This document shows positions 59,484-64,000 of a stretch of 64,000 nt of DNA, piece after piece. Positions within the stretch are counted from its first letter, which is position 1, and every line of letters begins with the position of its first letter. The notes beneath the pieces are model-generated. The model was not told the origin of the DNA. It searched no databases and saw only the letters and a program-made list of their open reading frames with translations. The position numbers were made by a program, and so were the translations under genes. Origin of the DNA: Rosellinia necatrix (Eukaryota > Ascomycota > Sordariomycetes > Xylariales > Xylariaceae); assembly GCA_021209875.1 (NCBI GenBank), contig JAGYVD010000009.1:434001-498000 (forward strand), given 5' to 3'.

Positions 59484-62400
59484 TTAATCCAGAGTAATAT
59501 CACTTCCAAAACTCCGAACTGGCAAATTATTAACCATATCCTGCGAATTGTTGTACCCGTCCATAACGTGTTCCTCCATGAGCAATATAAGTCGACCGAT
59601 TCTCTCCCATCTGTCGCTTGTAGTATTCCTCGCCTTCCTAAGGATCAGGAATCGCGCCCTCCCATCCCAGACGAAGGGAACAGTGCTGGCAAAGACTAAG
59701 ACCGAGACAAAGTCGCCTGATTTATGCCCTGCTGTCAATTCCTCCTCTGTGAGCGTCACGGATAGGTGGAGCTCGACAAGCTTGCCCATCAGCCGCCTCC
59801 AGTCGCTGCTGTCGCGAGTGTGCATCAAATGCAGATGCCTGAGAACGAGGGGCTTCTTGATGGTCAGCAACCATTTCTTCGTGGGGTCGACGAAACCGTG
59901 CAGCGGCATGTCGCCTTGCAGCACGGTAGAGGCCGAGCCGTCCTCGGAATGGAGTACCATCTCAGCCGCCCAGATGAAGTTGATACTGGTGGCCCACGAC
60001 GAGCTCGTCTTGGCCATGAAAAAGTTGACATGGCTGTCTTCGCCACCAACCTCGCCGTCAAAGTCATCATCATCATCATCAGCGTCGCCCCCCGTGCTAA
60101 CGGTATTATCATCGTTCAAGTCGGCCGTCCCTTCCCAGCCAACCCAACTCCAGGACGGGAACTGGGCACGACGGGCACAATCCGTGACATATAGCCGGGA
60201 TCCAGGCTCGCTCGGCCGGCCGACGTGGAACCAGACGGACACGGACATGGCGAAGGAATGCTGCAGTGCGGGCGCGCCGTCCGCGAAGGCGCCGGCCCAA
60301 TACGGGATGCCGAGCACTAGCGACAGGCCCCGCGCGTTCCCCGTATAGCGCGCGGCGACGCCGAGGAAGGCGTTCCACGAGTCCGCGGAGTTCGTGAGGC
60401 GGCGGGACGTGAAGGCGCGGACGTGCACGTCGAGCGCTTTGACCTGCGCCGCCACGTTGGCTTCTTCATCGTCCTTGCCTTCGCCGCCGCCGCCGCCGTG
60501 ATTGTCGTCGGGAAAGCCGTAGCGCAGCTCCGGCGTCCGGTGCTCGGCGCCGCCCCGCAGGACGCCCGACAGCATGTAATCGCCGAAGGCCCAGCACTCC
60601 GTGCCGTCGCCGCCGACGTGGCGGTCGTGGAGCGCCGTCAGCGGCAGGTCGAGGGACTCCTCCGCCGCCATGCCCCGGCACTCCCAGTAGACCTGCTCGG
60701 GCGTGAAGACGAGGCAGCGGCGCGCGAGCACGCCCTCCTGGTACGTCCAGCCGCGCGTGTACCAGCGCGAGGCGCGGATCGCGGCCCGCGGGTCTCGCAT
60801 CGTCGACACGAGCACGGTCTTCCCGGGGACCTTGCCCGGCGGCAGCGGCGCCTCGACCGCGCTGGGCCGCCCGGCGATCTGCTGCTGCTGCGACGGCCGC
60901 TGCAGCGGCGGCAGGGGCTGCCCATCGGGGACCGGGGACTCGGCGAGGCGCGCCGCCTCGCGCTGGAAGTGCGGGACGAGCTCCGTCAGCGGGATGCCCA
61001 TCCGGCCCACCAGCTCCTCCTGCTTCGCCATGAACTCGTCGAGGGGCGTGCCGAAGTACTGGGCCGAGTCCTCGAAGAAGTCGAGGTGGTCTCGCGGGAG
61101 CCCCCATTTGTTCCCGTCCTCGGCGAGTTGCAGCATCTCGTCCAGGTCGACGGCCATCGTGTTGTTGAGCCCGAAGCGATACGTGTCGAGCCACTCCGTG
61201 TGGCCGGCGGTCTCCTGCTCGTACTCGGCCCGGGGGACATTCAGCAGCTCGAGGTATTCGTCCCCTTCATCACCCGTCCCAGCCGTTGATTTCCCTTTCG
61301 GGAGATTTAATTCGACCGAAGGCTGGGGTGTTCGCGGCGTCTGCCATATACCGGGTAATCCCGCCCTCGCGTCGCCCGCGGCGTTGACGATCGTGAGCTC
61401 GGCGCCCTCGTAGATGGCGTCCATCTTGGAGATCAGGAACACCTGCTCGTCCGGGTTGGACTGGTCGATGCAGAGCCGGTCGACCCAGAGGTAGTTGTAT
61501 CCCATTATCCTCGTCACCACAATAGCGTCTTTGACTGTTTGCGGCCATTGTTCCGAGCCGCTCCCCCAGACGTAACTCAGAGCGACGTATTTCTCGCTCC
61601 ACGGTATGTCCCGCACGATAGGGGGTCTCTTCGAGCAGTCGATGGCCCGAAATCCGCGCAGCGACGCACCCGGTGACTTCTTGGGCTTACACCGAGTGCC
61701 GTGAATGTCGGAACAGGTATGTTCCCAGTAGTGCAAGATGACTTGAAACTCCAAGCGTTAGCAACTCCATAGCGTGACGAAATCTGCCGTAAATCCAAAA
61801 CCTTGTAATTGCAATCCCTAGACACGCGTAATGTCATACTACGGGTCTTTTGATTTACCCCCAACACGGCCTCATACCTTCGTTTACCGGGGGAATCTGG
61901 GTGTTACTACTCACAACGGTTAACCTTGGGCTCTAGCTTTCTCGGGAGCACGAGCCTCCTCTCGTCCTCGTCGTCCACATACTCGGTGAGCCTGTATATG
62001 GCCCCCTTGCGCGGCAGGTCCAGCTCGAGCCAGCGCAGCGGGACGCCGGTGCGCGGGATATCGGCGACCTCAGGCACAACAGCCAGGAAGACGTTGTATT
62101 CCATGTCGACCCAGGGGCGCTTGACCCACTTGCCCCGGGCGGTCTTGCGCGGGGGCTCAAACAGGTGCGACTCGCTGCTGCAGATCGCGAGAACCTTGTA
62201 CGTGCCCTTGCCCGGGTCGTCGGCGTGCTGCCGGAAGAACGAGCACAGCCTGCACCACGCGCGGTCCTCCGCCAGCCGCGCGCCGAGCGACGTCACGAAG
62301 TAGAAGTCGCGCAGGTACGTCGGCCCGGTGCGGGAGCGGCACGATAAGATCTTCCGCACGTTCCGGCCGCGCCGGGCCCCTTCGTAGAGCGCGTGGGCCC

Positions 62401-63193
62401 GCGCGAACGCCGTCTCGAGGTCGAGCGCGGCACACTCCGGGCAGAGCTCCGCGGGAGGGGGTGCCGGGGCGGGGGCGGGGGCGGGGGCGGAGGCAGAGGT
62501 AGAAGTAGAGGCGGGAGCACGGGATGGTCCTCCCAGCGGCGCCCCTCCGGAGGCAAAGTTAGAGACCGATGTGCCCGATCCAAGGCCAGAGGCTCGACTG
62601 TTCGAGCCATCGGGGTTGGGGCTATCGTTGTTGGCTCCTTGTCTGCTTAGATTATTGAAGTCAAACCCCGGATTGTTTGGGCTCCTAAAGTCGAAGGGAT
62701 TCTTATCCGAACCTTGACTATTTGAACTGAAATCGAAGGTCCGGTCGTTTGGACTCCTGAAATCAAAGGGATTCTTATCCGAACCTTGACTATTTGAACT
62801 GAAATCGAAGGTCCGGTCGTTTGGACTCCTGAAATCAAAGGGATTCTTATCCGAACCTTGACTATTTGAACTGAAATCGAAGGTCCGGTCGTTTGGACTC
62901 CTGAAATCAAAGGGGTTCTTTTCGGAACCTTGACTATTAGAACTAAAATTGAAGGTCTGGTTGTCTGAGCTCCTAAAGTCAAAAGGATTCTTTTTAGAAC
63001 TTTGCTCACCCGAGCTGTGGTTGGAGTTCTGACTGCTCGAGCCTTGCTTGTTCGAGTTGAAATCGAAGCTTTGGCTATTGGAGCTGAAGTTGAATCCCCC
63101 GCCAGAGCCAGAGCCTGAGCCACGGAAAGACATCGGAGAATGTTGGTGAGTTCGTACCAAGTTGTTTAAGACGTCTATGTTGATATTTTTCAC
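59484..63193 (-). CDS. HET-domain (heterokaryon incompatibility) protein with N-terminal tandem repeat
   Basis: Exons 63193-61915 and 61741-59484 give 1,178 residues; the Met at 63,133 (MSFRGSG) is an equally good start. Order: Gly/Ser/Asn-rich start; five 24-residue repeats (68-181); Ser/Ala/Pro linker; a Cys-containing leader common before HET domains (LCPECAALDLETAFARA, RAWCRLCSFFRQH); then the HET domain. Its blocks are KYVALSYVWGSG (from about 477), YLWVDRLCIDQSNPDEQ, MDAIYEGAELTIVNAAG and, after an unusually long gap, RWYTRGWTYQEGVLARRCLVF (about 752). A later PSWSWVGWEG is also typical. HET proteins trigger programmed cell death on non-self recognition, and the domain resembles TIR-type effectors. 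What activates this one is unknown. The intron (61,742-61,914) uses GTGAGT and an AAG acceptor. Confidence 0.9.
62651..62992 (-). repeat. 72-bp in-frame tandem repeat, five units
   Basis: Units run 62992-62921, 62920-62849, 62848-62777, 62776-62705 and a shortened 62704-62651. The three middle units are nearly identical in DNA. The peptide unit starts KNPFDFRSPNDR and continues TFDFSSNSQGSD. The first unit is more diverged (NQTFNF, QGSE), and the last one ends early in GFDFNN. Confidence 0.95.
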
Positions 63194-64000
63194 AAACTTG
63201 GCAGAAGGATGATTATAATCACACCAAGGTCTACGATTCTCGTGGTTATCATCATCAGATGTGACTAGCTAAGTGAGTCTGCCTTGAGAGCCTGGGCTAG
63301 CCTCCTTCATCCTGCTCCAACATTCATGGGCTCGGCGTAGGATTCAAGCCACCAAAGATATATCAACCCCTGGTCCAGCAAGAAGTATTTCGGAGTCCGT
63401 AATCGCGTGATGCCTAGAAATGGAGAGCGCCACAGGCGCCTCTGCGTTACTCCCGACACGACGTAATAATCACATCCATTAGTTATAAGAGGCGTAAAGT
63501 GACGCGCTTATGCCAAGCAAAGGTGTAGTGCAACGATTAAATATCGTGGAAGGCTACATTATTGTAGGATCATGACAACGCTCCGCTGTAACCCCCATAG
63601 ATACCAGTTGGATAGGCCATGCCTTAGCGCCCAGAAGAGTAGCAGTGCATCTAGCGTCTATCATGGTTACCAAGTGGCGTCCCAGGGGCTGGGCGGCTAA
63701 GCCAGACACCAAGGCGAGTTCTTCTATCTCGCTAATGACGACGCGACAGGTTGAGTCACGCATTGCCCCGACATATCTTGTTCCCTTAGCCCTATCACTT
63801 CCCTCGTTTTCACCTCATGTAAGCTTGGCACACACACCTTCTCTCTTTCCAATGTCTATCGTCTTATTCCCGCCGTAGTTTAGTCATTTAATTAGCCATA
63901 CACATAGGCTAGGTTATTCATTATTGTTCTATTACTCACGACAATGCGTGCACTTTATGAAATCGCCGACCAGGTCATTTTGTTATCTGCCACGTCTATC
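63194..64000. other. intergenic region
   Basis: Upstream region of the HET gene up to the window edge. Open frames at 63,554-63,763 and 63,645-63,878 overlap on opposite strands and match nothing. I see no gene. Confidence 0.55.

Noticed and set aside
60423..61289. 288-codon plus-strand open frame opposite the HET gene
   Set aside because: It is antisense to well-supported HET coding sequence and results from the high GC at third positions; its protein is Arg/Ala-rich without domains.
62651..62992. The HET repeat as a canonical HET-s prion-forming domain
   Set aside because: The unit length is 24 not 21, it is N-terminal not C-terminal, there are five units instead of two, and the residue pattern does not fit.
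1..64000. tRNA, rRNA and CRISPR searches by eye
   Set aside because: No B-box-like GTTCGANTC in a cloverleaf context, no 5S-like or other rRNA segment and no regularly spaced repeats with unique spacers. CRISPR is not expected in a fungus.

Overview
The window reads as a filamentous ascomycete (Pezizomycotina) nuclear genome, probably Sordariomycetes-like. The genes carry short introns (about 50-130 nt) with GTRNGT donors, CTRAC branch points and YAG/AAG acceptors. The families are typical of moulds: a HET-domain protein, OPT and DHA2 transporters, a yapsin-like protease and the methylcitrate cycle. The first 13.6 kb are an extremely AT-rich block, as expected from repeat-induced point mutation (RIP). 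Gene calls below were made by reading both strands and closing each reading frame through candidate splice sites. No transcript or database evidence was available.

Layout. 1-13,640: AT-rich, gene-dead repeat block. It holds one recognisable hAT transposase remnant, a long palindrome, a tandem pair of diverged repeat copies and several small islands of normal base composition. 13,641-31,600: YAE1-like protein, RraA/DlpA-type aldolase, DHA2-type MFS transporter (all minus), GPI-type aspartic protease (plus) and an RBM5/RBM10-like splicing factor (minus). 31,601-43,066: five-prime to three-prime on the plus strand, molybdopterin synthase large subunit, OPT oligopeptide transporter, mitochondrial 2-methylcitrate dehydratase and an Lsb1/Pin3-like SH3 protein. 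44,101-52,475: on the minus strand, an aminoglycoside-phosphotransferase-like protein with degraded catalytic motifs, a tail-anchored INP54-like inositol 5-phosphatase and an Hrr25-type casein kinase 1. 57,912-58,978: a single-pass membrane protein of unknown role. 59,484-63,193: a large HET-domain protein with an N-terminal Asn/Ser/Phe-rich tandem repeat.

Most genes are housekeeping or metabolic and do not form one pathway. Possible functional links are the adjacent, co-directional aldolase and MFS genes, and the secreted protease plus OPT peptide importer, which would fit nitrogen scavenging. Intergenic DNA is long (up to about 5.4 kb) and rich in AGGTAGGT/ACCTACCT runs. It also holds a 10-mer, TTAATATTAC, found four times.

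The most unusual locus is the HET gene. Five 24-residue units, three almost identical in DNA, precede the usual Cys-containing HET leader. This could be a self-assembly or signalling module that I do not recognise from described fungal amyloid motifs.
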